DNA of 64,000 nucleotides from Kosakonia sp. H02 (GCA_030704225.1 CP131915.1:1922001-1986000); one strand, 5' to 3'. Shown: positions 25,784 to 34,681, numbered from the stretch's first letter. Made by a program: numbers and translations. Notes: generated by a model from the letters alone, not told the origin.

Positions 25784-27028
25784 ATGTCCCAGTCAAATCT
25801 TAGCGAAACGTTGTTCAAACCCCGCTTTAAACACCCTGAGACCTCTACGCTGGTTCGGCGCTTTAACCCCGGCACGCAGCCGCCTGTTCAGTCCACCCTT
25901 GATGGCAAAAACGTGCCGCACTGGTACCGGATGATTAACCGGCTGATGTGGATTTGGCGCGGCGTGGACGCCCGTGAAATCCTCGAAGTGCAGGCGCGCA
26001 TTGTGATGAGCCAGGCCGAGCGCACCGACCCGGACTTGCTCGATACGGTGGTTGGCTACCGTAACGGCAACTGGATCTACGAATGGTCCACCCAGGCGAT
26101 GACGTGGCAACAAAAAGCGATGCAGGAAGAGGATGCAACACTCAGCGGGCGTCACTGGCTGCATGCCTCGAACTTATACAGCATTGCCGCTTATCCCCAT
26201 CTCAAAGGCGATATGCTTGCCGAGCAGGCGCAGGCCCTGGCGAACCGCGCCTATGAAGAGGCGGCTCAACGTTTGCCGGGCACCATCAAAGAGCTGGAGT
26301 TCGCCATTCCTGGCGGCACACCGGTCACCGGATTTTTGCATATGCCGGAAGGCGACGGCCCGTTCCCGACGGTGCTGATGTGCGGCGGCCTGGATGGGCT
26401 GCAAAGCGATTATTACTCCCTGTATGAACGTTATTTTGCCCCGAAAGGCATTGCGATGCTGACGCTCGATATGCCTTCTGTGGGCTTCTCCTCGAAATGG
26501 AAATTGACCCAGGATTCCAGCTTGCTGCACCAGCATGCGCTGCAAGCGTTGCCGAATATTCCATGGATTGATCACACCCGTGTGGCGGCGTTTGGCTTTC
26601 GCTTTGGCGCGAACGTGGCGGTGCGCCTGGCGTATCTTGAAGCATCGCGCCTGAAAGCGGTGGCGTGCCTCGGGCCGGTGGTGCATACGCTGCTTAATGA
26701 GCCGTTACGTCAGGGGCAGGTTCCGGAAATGTATCTTGACGTACTTGCCAGCCGCCTCGGCATGCACGACGCCTCTGATGAAGCATTACGGATAGAACTC
26801 AACCGTTATTCGCTCAAAACCCAGGGTTTGCTGGGAAGACGCTGCCCGACGCCGATGCTTTCCGGCTTCTGGCAAAACGATCCATTTAGCCCGGAAGAGG
26901 AGTCGCGGTTAATCACCTCGTCATCAAGCACTGGGAAGTTGCTCGAAATTCCGTTTAACCCGGTGTATCGCAATTTTGACAACGCGTTGCAGCAAATCGC
27001 GGGTTGGATCAGCCATCATTTCGGTTAA
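25784..27028 (+). CDS. frsA: Esterase FrsA (YafA), alpha/beta hydrolase
   Basis: A 414-residue alpha/beta-hydrolase-fold protein, reported in E. coli as a fermentation-respiration switch protein that binds the glucose-specific PTS enzyme IIA and as an esterase. The hydrolase core is visible: PTVLMCGGLDGLQSDYYSLY, LTLDMPSVGFSSKW, then the nucleophile region VAAFGFRFGANVAVRLAYLE, which has Arg where a classical G-x-S-x-G serine would be. Start ATG-25784 is placed behind AAGGAG; the GTG at 25757 is not needed. Single gene with its own upstream region. Confidence 0.95.
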   Translation: MSQSNLSETLFKPRFKHPETSTLVRRFNPGTQPPVQSTLDGKNVPHWYRMINRLMWIWRGVDAREILEVQARIVMSQAERTDPDLLDTVVGYRNGNWIYEWSTQAMTWQQKAMQEEDATLSGRHWLHASNLYSIAAYPHLKGDMLAEQAQALANRAYEEAAQRLPGTIKELEFAIPGGTPVTGFLHMPEGDGPFPTVLMCGGLDGLQSDYYSLYERYFAPKGIAMLTLDMPSVGFSSKWKLTQDSSLLHQHALQALPNIPWIDHTRVAAFGFRFGANVAVRLAYLEASRLKAVACLGPVVHTLLNEPLRQGQVPEMYLDVLASRLGMHDASDEALRIELNRYSLKTQGLLGRRCPTPMLSGFWQNDPFSPEEESRLITSSSSTGKLLEIPFNPVYRNFDNALQQIAGWISHHFG

Positions 27029-27085
27029 TAGATTGATAAATTCTATTGATTTGGTAAAACAGTTGCATCACAAAAGGAGATCGCA

Positions 27086-27484
27086 ATGACGTTACCGAGT
27101 GGACATCCGAAAAGCAGGTTGATTAAAAAGTTTACTGCGCTTGGGCCTTATATCCGCGAAGAGCAGTGCGAAGAAAACCGTTTTTTCTTTGATTGCCTGG
27201 CAGTTTGCGTGAATGTGAAACCCGCGCCGGAAAAACGCGAGTTTTGGGGATGGTGGATGGAAATGGAAGCGCAGGAGAAGCGCTTTACCTATCGTTATCA
27301 TTTTGGTCTCTTCGATAAAGAAGGGCACTGGAAGCCAACAAACATCAAAGATCAGGAAGTGACCGATCGCCTTGAACAAACGCTGCGCGATTTCCATGAG
27401 CGTGCGCGTACCCTTCTGGCCTCGCTCGAGTTAAAGCTGGAGCCTGCCGACGATTTCAAAGAGAAGTTAAAACTCCCCGCTTGA
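27086..27484 (+). CDS. crl: Sigma factor-binding protein Crl
   Basis: Crl binds RpoS and helps it load onto core RNA polymerase, raising expression of stationary-phase and curli genes. 132 residues against 133 in E. coli, with the N-terminus MTLPSGHPKSRLIKKF and the WGWWMEMEAQE segment conserved. AAAGGAG precedes the ATG. A two-way terminator separates it from phoE. Confidence 0.97.
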   Translation: MTLPSGHPKSRLIKKFTALGPYIREEQCEENRFFFDCLAVCVNVKPAPEKREFWGWWMEMEAQEKRFTYRYHFGLFDKEGHWKPTNIKDQEVTDRLEQTLRDFHERARTLLASLELKLEPADDFKEKLKLPA

Positions 27485-27494
27485 TCCCGCAGAC

Positions 27495-27520
27495 AAAAAT
27501 GCCCTCTGACGAGGGCATTT
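27495..27520. terminator. Bidirectional terminator between crl and phoE
   Basis: AAAAATGCCCTC-TGAC-GAGGGCATTT: an 8-bp stem with A-runs on one side and Ts on the other, suited to ending both converging transcripts. Confidence 0.85.
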
Positions 27521-27541
27521 CCGTTAACTGAAGCGAAACAC

Positions 27542-28615
27542 TTAGAACTGGTACGTCACGCCCACGGCAACGATGTCGTCGTCGCTGATGCCCACTTTGT
27601 TGTCGTCTTTGATCTGGTTGATTTTGTAATCCACCATCGCAGAGAAGTTTTTGTTGAAGTAGTAGGTTGCGCCAACGTCGATGTAGTTAACCAGGTCTTC
27701 GTCACCAATGCCGTTTTCCATATCTTTGCCTTTGGTCAGCACATAGCCCAGAGACGGACGCAGACCGAAGTCGAACTGGTACTGGATAACGGCTTCGAAG
27801 TTCTCTGCTTTGTTAGCAAAGCCCAGTGAAGAGGTCACCGGCGTCATGTTGTAAGACATGGAGTAGAAAGAGGCGATGTACAAGTTGTTGGCGTCGTATT
27901 TCAGACCACCGGCCCAGGCTTCTGCGTTCTGACCACGGCCCAGCGCCAGATCGGTATTCTGCGCGTTGGTGCGGTCTGAGTTCGCATAGGCACCGATAAT
28001 TGAAATCGGGCTACCGCCGAAATCGTACGCCAGAGATGTGCCCCAACCGTCGCCGTTCTGTTTGATAAGGCTGCTGCGACCATTTTCGTTTTTACCCTGA
28101 TATTGCAGGGTCAGATCCAGACCGTCGATCATGCCGAAGAAGTCGGTGTTACGGTACGTCGCTACGCCAGAAGTACGTTTGGTCATGAAGTTATCGGTAC
28201 GCGCCAGTGAGTCACCGCCGAATTCCGGGAACATATCGGTAATCGCGGCGACATCGTACAGCACGCCCAGGTTACGGCCGTAGTCGATAGAGCCAAAGTC
28301 TTTGATTTTCAGACCGGCAAACGCCAGACGGGTTTTCTGACCAGAGGTGTTTTCGTCATTGTTGCCCGCAAATTCAGATTCCCAACGACCGAAACCGGTC
28401 ATTTGGTCGTTAATCTGTGTTTCGCCTTTGAAGCCGAAACGCACGTAGGTTTTATCGCCGTCGTTGCTGTTATCGTCACTGAAGTAATGCATGGCTTTCA
28501 CTTTGCCGTACACGTCCAGTTTGTTGCCGTTTTTGTTATAAACTTCCGCTGCGTGAACAGAAGAAGCCGACGCAACAACGCCCAGTACCATTAATGCCAG
28601 AGTGCTCTTTTTCAT
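27542..28615 (-). CDS. phoE: Phosphoporin PhoE
   Basis: Trimeric 16-strand outer-membrane porin for phosphate and other anions, normally made under phosphate limitation. A signal peptide ends at VHAAEVYNKNG; the loop-3 region (NLGVLYDVAAITDMFPEFGGDS) and the C-terminal VGVTYQF with terminal Phe required for assembly are seen. 357 residues, slightly longer than E. coli PhoE. OmpC, OmpF and PhoE are close paralogues; the location between crl and proB and the Pho box upstream support PhoE. Confidence 0.95.
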   Translation of the reverse strand: MKKSTLALMVLGVVASASSVHAAEVYNKNGNKLDVYGKVKAMHYFSDDNSNDGDKTYVRFGFKGETQINDQMTGFGRWESEFAGNNDENTSGQKTRLAFAGLKIKDFGSIDYGRNLGVLYDVAAITDMFPEFGGDSLARTDNFMTKRTSGVATYRNTDFFGMIDGLDLTLQYQGKNENGRSSLIKQNGDGWGTSLAYDFGGSPISIIGAYANSDRTNAQNTDLALGRGQNAEAWAGGLKYDANNLYIASFYSMSYNMTPVTSSLGFANKAENFEAVIQYQFDFGLRPSLGYVLTKGKDMENGIGDEDLVNYIDVGATYYFNKNFSAMVDYKINQIKDDNKVGISDDDIVAVGVTYQF

Positions 28616-28695
28616 TTTGCTTTCCTGAGTGAACTAACGCGCTAATATTCGCCGGGCTTAAGCCCTGTGAAAAACAGGAAGGGTTTTAACGCTGT

Positions 28696-28716
28696 GAAAT
28701 GAAACATTTATGACAA
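28696..28716 (-). promoter_or_regulatory. PhoB (Pho) box of phoE
   Basis: Minus-strand TTGTCATAAATGTTTCATTTC contains two 7-bp direct repeats (TGTCATA, TTTCATT) 11 bp apart, the Pho-box pattern. A TTAAAA -10-like element follows about 7 bp downstream. Confidence 0.75.
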
Positions 28717-28909
28717 AGTAAGAGTAATTTTAAAAAGTTGTGTTTTTTTGTTTTTGCCATAAAAGTGTCAACTCCCGCCGTTACGCTTGCTGATCCTGCG
28801 CAACAAAAAAAGGGGCGAGCCGCACTGGCGGTTGGCAAGCGCCCTGACTCCTGTTACAACGTCTGATTACTATCGAATTTTCTTATTTTCCTTAAAACGG
28901 CAGAGAATC

Positions 28910-30013
28910 ATGAGTGACAGCCAGACGCTGGTGGTAAAACTCGGCACCAGTGTTTTAACGGGCGGTTCCCGTCGCCTGAACCGCGCCCATATTGTGGAAC
29001 TGGTGCGCCAGTGCGCGCAGCAGCACGCCGCCGGGCATCGAATTGTAATTGTGACGTCCGGCGCGATTGCCGCCGGACGCGAGCATCTGGGTTACCCGGA
29101 ACTGCCTGCGACCATTGCCTCGAAGCAGTTGCTGGCGGCGGTAGGACAGAGCCGTTTGATTCAACTGTGGGAGCAGTTATTTTCCATTTACGGCATTCAT
29201 ATTGGGCAGATGTTGCTGACCCGTGCCGATATGGAAGACCGTGAGCGTTTTCTTAACGCGCGTGACACCCTGCGTGCGCTGCTGGATAACAATATCGTCC
29301 CGGTGATTAACGAAAACGACGCGGTTGCGACCACGGAAATCAAAGTGGGCGATAACGATAACCTCTCCGCGCTGGCGGCGATCCTCGCCGGTGCCGATAA
29401 ACTGCTGCTGCTGACCGATCAGCAAGGTCTGTTTACCGCCGATCCGCGCAACAATCCTGACGCAGAACTGATTAAAGATGTGTACGGCATTGACGATGCG
29501 CTGCGCGCGATTGCCGGGGACAGCGTTTCCGGCCTCGGAACCGGCGGGATGGGCACAAAATTGCAGGCCGCCGATGTCGCTTGCCGTGCGGGTATCGACA
29601 CCATTATTGCCGCCGGTAGCAAGGCCGGCGTGATTGGTGATGTGATGAACGGCACGCCGGTCGGGACGCGTTTTCACGCCCAGGAATCGCCGCTGGAAAA
29701 CCGTAAACGCTGGATTTTCGGCGCGCCGCCAGCGGGTGAAATTTCCGTTGATGAAGGTGCGACGGCGGCCATTCTCGAGCGCGGCAGTTCCCTGTTGCCG
29801 AAAGGGATTAAAAGCGTGACAGGCAACTTTTCCCGTGGTGAAGTGATCCGCATTCGTAATCTGCAAGGCCGCGACATTGCTCATGGTGTAAGCCGCTATA
29901 ACAGCGATGCGCTGCGCCGTATTGCCGGTCACCATTCGCAGCAGATTGACGCCATTCTGGGCTATGAATACGGCCCCGTCGCGGTTCATCGCGACGATAT
30001 GATCACCCGTTAA
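28910..30013 (+). CDS. proB: Glutamate 5-kinase
   Basis: First enzyme of proline synthesis: phosphorylates glutamate on its gamma-carboxyl group and is feedback-inhibited by proline. 367 residues, as in E. coli: an amino-acid-kinase domain (VVKLGTSVLTGG; IVTSGAIAAGREHLG; VGDNDNLSALAAILAGADKLLLLTD) followed by a C-terminal PUA domain (GASSLLPKGIKSVTGNFSRG region). I begin at ATG-28910 rather than the ATG at 28787. proA follows after 11 bases. Confidence 0.97.
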   Translation: MSDSQTLVVKLGTSVLTGGSRRLNRAHIVELVRQCAQQHAAGHRIVIVTSGAIAAGREHLGYPELPATIASKQLLAAVGQSRLIQLWEQLFSIYGIHIGQMLLTRADMEDRERFLNARDTLRALLDNNIVPVINENDAVATTEIKVGDNDNLSALAAILAGADKLLLLTDQQGLFTADPRNNPDAELIKDVYGIDDALRAIAGDSVSGLGTGGMGTKLQAADVACRAGIDTIIAAGSKAGVIGDVMNGTPVGTRFHAQESPLENRKRWIFGAPPAGEISVDEGATAAILERGSSLLPKGIKSVTGNFSRGEVIRIRNLQGRDIAHGVSRYNSDALRRIAGHHSQQIDAILGYEYGPVAVHRDDMITR

Positions 30014-30024
30014 GGAGCAGAAGT

Positions 30025-31278
30025 ATGCTGGAACAAATGGGCATCGCGGCGAAAGCTGCGTCATACAAGCTGGCATTGCTCTCCAGCCGCGAGAAAAACC
30101 GCGTGCTGGAAAAAATCGCCGATTATTTAGAAGCGCAGTCGCAAGAGATTTTATTAGCCAACGAGCAGGATCTGCTGGAAGCGCGCCGTAATGGTTTGAG
30201 CGACGCGATGCTGGATCGTCTGGCGCTCAATCCCGCACGCTTAAAAGGCATTGCCGACGATGTGCGCCAGGTATGTAAGCTGGCGGATCCTGTTGGGCAA
30301 GTTATCGACGGCGGTTTACTGGACAGCGGCCTGCGCATTGAGCGTCGCCGCGTGCCGCTGGGCGTTATCGGCGTGATTTATGAAGCGCGCCCGAACGTTA
30401 CCGTCGATGTCGCCTCTTTGTGCCTGAAAACCGGCAATGCCGCTATCCTGCGCGGCGGCAAGGAGACCTGGCGCACCAACGCCGCAACGGTAAAAGTTAT
30501 CCAGCAAGCGCTGGAAGAGTGCGGATTACCGGCCGGCGCGGTGCAGGCCATTGAAAGCCCGGATCGTGCCCTGGTTAACGAAATGCTGCGCATGGATAAA
30601 TACATCGACATGCTGATCCCGCGTGGTGGCGCAGGTTTGCACAAGCTGTGCCGCGGGCAGTCGACGATCCCGGTGATCACCGGCGGTATTGGCGTTTGTC
30701 ATATTGTGGTTGATGACACGGCGGAAATTGCCCCGGCGCTGAAGGTGATCGTCAATGCCAAAACGCAACGTCCGAGCACCTGTAATACGGTGGAAACGCT
30801 GCTGGTGCATCAGGGCATTGCCACTACTTTTCTGCCTGCACTGAGTAAGCAGATGGCGGAAAGCGGTGTGACCCTGCATGCGGATGAGCAGGCACTGACA
30901 CTATTGCAAAACGGCCCGGCGAAGGTCGAAGCAGTGAAAGCGGAGCAGTATGACGATGAGTTTCTGTCGCTGGATCTGAATGTGAAGATCGTCGCCAGTC
31001 TGGATGAGGCTATCGATCATATTCGCCAGCACGGCACGCAGCACTCCGATGCAATCCTTACCCGCACGCTGCGTAACGCAGAGCGTTTTATCAACGAAGT
31101 GGATTCTTCAGCGGTGTATGTGAACGCCTCCACGCGCTTTACCGACGGCGGGCAGTTTGGTCTTGGCGCGGAAGTTGCTGTCAGCACGCAAAAACTGCAC
31201 GCGCGCGGCCCGATGGGGCTGGAAGCCCTGACGACCTATAAGTGGATTGGTTTCGGCGACGATACCATTCGTGCGTAA
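30025..31278 (+). CDS. proA: Gamma-glutamyl phosphate reductase
   Basis: Reduces gamma-glutamyl phosphate to glutamate-5-semialdehyde with NADPH, second step of proline synthesis. 417 residues, as in E. coli. The aldehyde-dehydrogenase-like catalytic cysteine is in QRPSTCNTVETLL (about residue 255), and RGGAGLHKLCRG is conserved. AAGGAG precedes the ATG. A long hairpin follows the stop. Confidence 0.97.
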   Translation: MLEQMGIAAKAASYKLALLSSREKNRVLEKIADYLEAQSQEILLANEQDLLEARRNGLSDAMLDRLALNPARLKGIADDVRQVCKLADPVGQVIDGGLLDSGLRIERRRVPLGVIGVIYEARPNVTVDVASLCLKTGNAAILRGGKETWRTNAATVKVIQQALEECGLPAGAVQAIESPDRALVNEMLRMDKYIDMLIPRGGAGLHKLCRGQSTIPVITGGIGVCHIVVDDTAEIAPALKVIVNAKTQRPSTCNTVETLLVHQGIATTFLPALSKQMAESGVTLHADEQALTLLQNGPAKVEAVKAEQYDDEFLSLDLNVKIVASLDEAIDHIRQHGTQHSDAILTRTLRNAERFINEVDSSAVYVNASTRFTDGGQFGLGAEVAVSTQKLHARGPMGLEALTTYKWIGFGDDTIRA

Positions 31279-31285
31279 ATGAAAC

Positions 31286-31338
31286 CGGGTGATGCAAAAG
31301 TAGCCGTTTGATTCCCAAGGGCATTGACGCATCACCCG
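31286..31338 (+). terminator. Long-loop hairpin after proA, possible terminator
   Basis: CGGGTGATGC and GCATCACCCG form a perfect 10-bp stem around a loop of about 33 bases, followed by CTTAGTTTT. It begins 7 bases after the proA stop. Confidence 0.6.
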
Positions 31339-31389
31339 CTTAGTTTTAACCTTCTACACCGTGATTCACGCTCGTGAACACATCGCAGG

Positions 31390-31465
31390 GCCGATATAGC
31401 TCAGTTGGTAGAGCAGCGCATTCGTAATGCGAAGGTCGTAGGTTCGACTCCTATTATCGGCACCA
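31390..31465 (+). tRNA. thrW: tRNA-Thr (anticodon CGU)
   Basis: A complete 76-nt tRNA with encoded CCA. The acceptor stem is GCCGATA / TATCGGC, the T-arm GTTCGACTC, and the anticodon CGT is at 31423-31425. The sequence appears identical to E. coli thrW, which also lies downstream of proBA and is a known integration site for prophage-like elements such as CP4-6. Confidence 0.98.
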
Positions 31466-31649
31466 TTTCAACTTCCTCAAACGTCCGTATCAGTCCATAA
31501 CCTTCCAGTAGAATCCGGTATTTTTCTTCTCTTCAGAGCATTAAATCAGCTAGTAACTTAGGTTTATTCTTGCAGATTTAGTAGTTTATTTGATGCGATA
31601 TTCCTGGCTATTATCAGTTCTTCATTTTGTACTCGCGAGGGATCGTAAA
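31466..31649. other. Spacer between thrW and the Tlde1-like gene
   Basis: No gene is seen. The sequence is clearly more AT-rich than the core to the left. I found neither an integrase gene nor a second copy of the tRNA 3' end here, so any integration event at thrW has lost its machinery or lies outside what can be recognised. Confidence 0.5.
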
Positions 31650-32183
31650 TTGCAAATTTGCATGATGGACTATGGCCGTCTTTCGTCTGACGGAAAAAGC
31701 GTTAAATTAAATTGCTATGGCGTCGGCTCATTTGATGTGCTGTCTGGAATAGATAAATACATTAACAACCCAAATTGTTCCGATATCGAAAAGGCAGCCA
31801 TTCCTCCTGGAACCTATTGGATTGTTGATCGGCCAACAGGGAGCATCGCCAATCAGCTCCGGGCAGAAGCCATCGATCTCATTCACTTGTATAAGAATCA
31901 TCACTCACAATGGTTTGGGTTATATAACGCTCAGACAATGAGTGATCATGTTTATGTCAATGGTGCCCGCCGTGGTAGTTTTCGCCTTCATCCACTGAAT
32001 ACTGATGGGAGTGGCGTGTCGTGGGGATGTGTAACGCTCTATAACGCATCACAATTCCAGATCCTTCGTGATGCCTTGTTGCGTAGACAAAAGGTTAGAG
32101 TGCCGGGAGGCAAAGGACTGATGGCCTACGGTCGTCTGGATGTTCGCGGTATCCCGGATTTCAGTAAATGTGGTGTGAGATGA
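31650..32183 (+). CDS. Tlde1-like (DUF2778) L,D-transpeptidase-type effector
   Basis: Resembles the Tlde1 family, type VI secretion effectors that damage target-cell peptidoglycan. Visible: GVGSFDVLSG near the N-terminus, IPPGTYWIVDRPTG in the middle, then NGARRGSFRLHP and SWGCVTL, which supply the His (about 114) and Cys (about 127) of the YkuD-like active site. The start is uncertain. TTG-31650 lies 7 bases after GAGGGA and gives 177 residues; TTG/ATG at 31590/31593 and ATG-31662 have no ribosome site. Low GC marks it as acquired. A small membrane protein gene overlaps its stop, as in effector-immunity pairs. No other T6SS gene is in the window. Confidence 0.75.
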   Translation: MQICMMDYGRLSSDGKSVKLNCYGVGSFDVLSGIDKYINNPNCSDIEKAAIPPGTYWIVDRPTGSIANQLRAEAIDLIHLYKNHHSQWFGLYNAQTMSDHVYVNGARRGSFRLHPLNTDGSGVSWGCVTLYNASQFQILRDALLRRQKVRVPGGKGLMAYGRLDVRGIPDFSKCGVR

Positions 32184-32395
32184 AAATTATCGTATTTATT
32201 GTTGTGCTGATTGCTGTGCTCCTTCTGCTCCCTGATCGTTGGGTTGGCGATATTTTTATGCGCCATATCTCTATTGCGGGTGACGGCGAAGAAGCGATGA
32301 ATGATTATGAGTTCACTCTGTTGCTTATCAAACTTGGTTTCTCTGTCGCGATTGCTGCTCTGGCGCTATGGGGTTACCGCTTATTCAAACGTTGA
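32180..32395 (+). CDS. Small two-helix inner-membrane protein, probable Tlde1 immunity partner
   Basis: A 71-residue protein with two predicted membrane helices (MKIIVFIVVLIAVLLLL and LLIKLGFSVAIAALALWGY) and a short loop of about 30 residues between them that would face the periplasm. The ATG overlaps the effector stop (ATGA), so the two are translated together. Since a peptidoglycan-active effector acts in the periplasm, a membrane-anchored protein in this position is expected to be the immunity protein. That role is inferred from context; I do not recognise the sequence itself. Confidence 0.65.
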   Translation: MKIIVFIVVLIAVLLLLPDRWVGDIFMRHISIAGDGEEAMNDYEFTLLLIKLGFSVAIAALALWGYRLFKR

Positions 32396-32441
32396 GGAAA
32401 TCTGGAATAACCCCGTGCCCGTAGACAACTCTGCCTGCATG

Positions 32442-32804
32442 TTAATTCGTACGGGCATCCGCCTCTTGCTCAGGCAGCAATTCGTCGCGTTTTTCTGCCC
32501 ATTTCAGCATCGCGTCCAGCGCCGGACACAGCGCTTGTCCCCATTCGGTTAAGCGGTACTCCACTTTGGGCGGCACCTGAGGGTAAAGTTTGCGTGAAAC
32601 AATGCCATCGGCTTCGAGCTGCCGCAGTTGCTGCGCCAGCATCTTCTGCGAAATGCCGGGGATCAGTTTTTCAAAATCGGAGTAGCGCTGGACTTTGCCA
32701 TCAAACAGGTGGAACAGGATGATGAGTTTCCATCGTCCTTCCAGCAATCTTATTACTTTTTCCACGCCGAGCGCCGCGCTGGCTGGGGTGTATAACTGTT
32801 CCAT
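32442..32804 (-). CDS. HxlR-family winged-helix transcriptional regulator
   Basis: A 120-residue MarR-like regulator of the HxlR family. The typical pattern is complete: VIRLLEGRWKLIILFHLFDGKVQRYSDFEKLIPGISQKML, then QQLRQLEADGIVSRKLYPQVPPKVEYRLTEWGQAL. HxlR proteins bind DNA as dimers and often respond to reactive electrophiles or aldehydes. It is divergent from an SDR gene across 89 bp, the usual arrangement of such a regulator with the gene it controls. Confidence 0.9.
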   Translation of the reverse strand: MEQLYTPASAALGVEKVIRLLEGRWKLIILFHLFDGKVQRYSDFEKLIPGISQKMLAQQLRQLEADGIVSRKLYPQVPPKVEYRLTEWGQALCPALDAMLKWAEKRDELLPEQEADARTN

Positions 32805-32893
32805 AGGTATGTCACTTACTTTTTCGTGCGTTCTTGAAAAAGAGAAAGTCTATGTGGAAAACTCCCGTACAACAACCATACGGAGATAGTGCA

Positions 32894-33676
32894 ATGGCTC
32901 TTCACATAGATCTTAGCGGTAAACGGGTGCTGGTAAGCGGTGGAACGCAAGGCGTGGGCGCAGCGGTGGTATCGACGCTGACAGCAGCAGGGGCGCGGGT
33001 GCTGGCCGCGGCGCGATCGATCCCTGCCGATAAAACAGAAAGCGCACTGTATGTCGCCGCAGATCTGACGACGGCGCAAGGCTGCGAAACCGTCGCGCAG
33101 GCCGTGGAGCAGCAACTCGGTGGCATTGACATCATTGTTAATGTGCTTGGCGGCTCAAGCGCGCCAGCCGGTGGCTTTGCGGCATTAAACGATGATGAAT
33201 GGACGCAAGCTCTCAACCAGAATCTGATGCCCGCCGTGCGCCTCGATCGCGCGCTGTTGCCCCTGATGCTGAAGCAAAAATCGGGCGTGATTATTCATGT
33301 CACCTCCATTCAACACACCCTACCGCTGCCCGAATCCACCACGGCTTACGCTGCTGCGAAGGCCGCGCTGTCCACATACAGTAAAAGCCTGTCCAAAGAG
33401 GTGACGCCAAAAGGTGTTCGCGTCGTGCGTGTTGCGCCGGGATGGATAGAAACGCAGGCCGCCGTGCGCATGGCCCAGCGCCTGGCGGATGAAGCAGGCA
33501 CAGATTATGAAGGCGGCAAGCAAATAATCATGAATAGCCTCGGCGGCATTCCGCTGGGAAGGCCGGCGAAACCGCAGGAAGTGGCAGATTTAATTGCCTT
33601 TCTCGTTTCGCCATATGCGGGCGCAATTTCCGGCACCGAATATGTTATTGACGGCGGCACCGTGCCGACAGCGTAG
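32894..33676 (+). CDS. Short-chain dehydrogenase/reductase (SDR)
   Basis: A 260-residue classical SDR. Cofactor loop VSGGTQGVGAAVV (TGxxxGxG type) near residue 14; VNVLGGSSAP replaces the NNAG motif; catalytic Ser in HVTSIQHT and YAAAK (Tyr and Lys) follow; the end YVIDGGTVPTA is the usual SDR C-terminus. I start at ATG-32894 after CGGAGA, because the longer frame from 32834 would cover the shared promoter with the HxlR gene. The substrate is unknown. Confidence 0.9.
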   Translation: MALHIDLSGKRVLVSGGTQGVGAAVVSTLTAAGARVLAAARSIPADKTESALYVAADLTTAQGCETVAQAVEQQLGGIDIIVNVLGGSSAPAGGFAALNDDEWTQALNQNLMPAVRLDRALLPLMLKQKSGVIIHVTSIQHTLPLPESTTAYAAAKAALSTYSKSLSKEVTPKGVRVVRVAPGWIETQAAVRMAQRLADEAGTDYEGGKQIIMNSLGGIPLGRPAKPQEVADLIAFLVSPYAGAISGTEYVIDGGTVPTA

Positions 33677-33721
33677 CTTTATTATCCGGGCGGCGCGAAT
33701 TCACCGCCCGGTTTAATAGCG

Positions 33722-34366
33722 TTAGTGATGCAGCATCTCATCAACAACCTGGGCTTTCGTCATATTGTACGGATAATAAGTCGGCCAGTTATCCATCTCT
33801 TTTAACAGGGCTTCTTGAGATTCGTTGCCGGTGAAAATATGAAAATGCTGCGACTGACGCGGGGCGATAATATGGTCGCTGAACTGGACATATTTCGGTG
33901 CACTGGACTTCGCGTCTTTACATTCAAACAGGTAGCGCACGCCTTTTTTACCTGAAACGTAATTAAGAATTTTATATCCGGCATAATCATAACGGCAGGC
34001 GTTAACCGTTTTGCCGACGTGGAACTCAATCACGTTATTTTCAATGCCAATCAAATCGATATCCGTTGCGTAGCCCTTTTTGTAATAAGCCCGATACTCT
34101 TCCACGGATTTATCGCCTTGCTGCGCTTTTTTTTCCAGCACCGGATCTAAATCGCCGCTCAGCAGATACGGGTTCACCGACTGCCAGATGCCGTCCCAGT
34201 CGGACAGCGCCCGGTCTTTTACGTCCTTATCATCAATAATGCCTTCACTCGCTTTGCGTTCCACTTCCGTCAACGGTTTGCCGTGGTGATGATCGTGCGC
34301 GACGCTCTGCGCGCTGCTCAGCAACACGCCCATCCCCAAAACAAAAGCCGATTTCTTCATGATCAT
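33722..34366 (-). CDS. zinT: Periplasmic metal-binding protein ZinT
   Basis: ZinT (YodA) binds zinc in the periplasm during zinc starvation and hands it to ZnuA. A signal peptide of about 24 residues (KKSAFVLGMGVLLSSAQSVA) precedes HDHHHGK, a His-rich metal-capturing start. The mature protein follows E. coli ZinT closely (LSDWDGIWQSVNPYL; FSDHIIAPRQSQHFHIF with the metal-site histidines). 214 residues from ATG-34366, with GGGAG seven bases upstream. A Zur box lies in the promoter. Confidence 0.95.
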   Translation of the reverse strand: MIMKKSAFVLGMGVLLSSAQSVAHDHHHGKPLTEVERKASEGIIDDKDVKDRALSDWDGIWQSVNPYLLSGDLDPVLEKKAQQGDKSVEEYRAYYKKGYATDIDLIGIENNVIEFHVGKTVNACRYDYAGYKILNYVSGKKGVRYLFECKDAKSSAPKYVQFSDHIIAPRQSQHFHIFTGNESQEALLKEMDNWPTYYPYNMTKAQVVDEMLHH

Positions 34367-34404
34367 TGTGTGCTCCCTGGTTGCGATTGTACTTTGTTGC
34401 GGCT

Positions 34405-34427
34405 GATATGTTATATCATAACAAATT
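34405..34427 (-). promoter_or_regulatory. Zur box of zinT
   Basis: GATATGTTATA-T-CATAAC-AAATT closely matches the enterobacterial Zur operator (GAAATGTTATANTATAACATTTC), 38 bp upstream of zinT. It predicts induction at low zinc. Confidence 0.85.
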
Positions 34428-34681
34428 CAAACGCCAGGGTCAGGTGCAACGTGCATTGCCATTTTCCCAGGCAATAACGCAGCGACTGGTGAGTCGCAGT
34501 ATATTTTTCATTTATCAATAAAAAGAAAGATATATTTCACCATGTGGGTTGTGGCGTTGGTTAATATTTTACGGCTGCGCTTTGACTAATCCTAAAACCT
34601 AACCAAACTTATTACTCGAAGGCGATTGATATGACATTCACGTCGTATCAATTATTTTTGCAACGAGAATGGAGAAATAAC
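34428..34681. other. AT-rich intergenic region between zinT and the KGG protein gene
   Basis: No gene is seen. It contains a small perfect hairpin GCGACT-GGTG-AGTCGC (34482-34497) followed by AT-rich DNA, and upstream sequence for the KGG gene. I cannot define its promoter with confidence. Confidence 0.5.

Noticed and set aside
26565..26645. frsA as a broken hydrolase because the nucleophile motif lacks the usual serine
   Set aside because: The same GFRFGANVA segment occurs in E. coli FrsA, so it is a family trait and not damage.
31466..32395. Full integrated island at thrW with attachment-site repeat
   Set aside because: No integrase and no second copy of the tRNA 3' end were found before core-like genes resume; only an acquired module can be supported.
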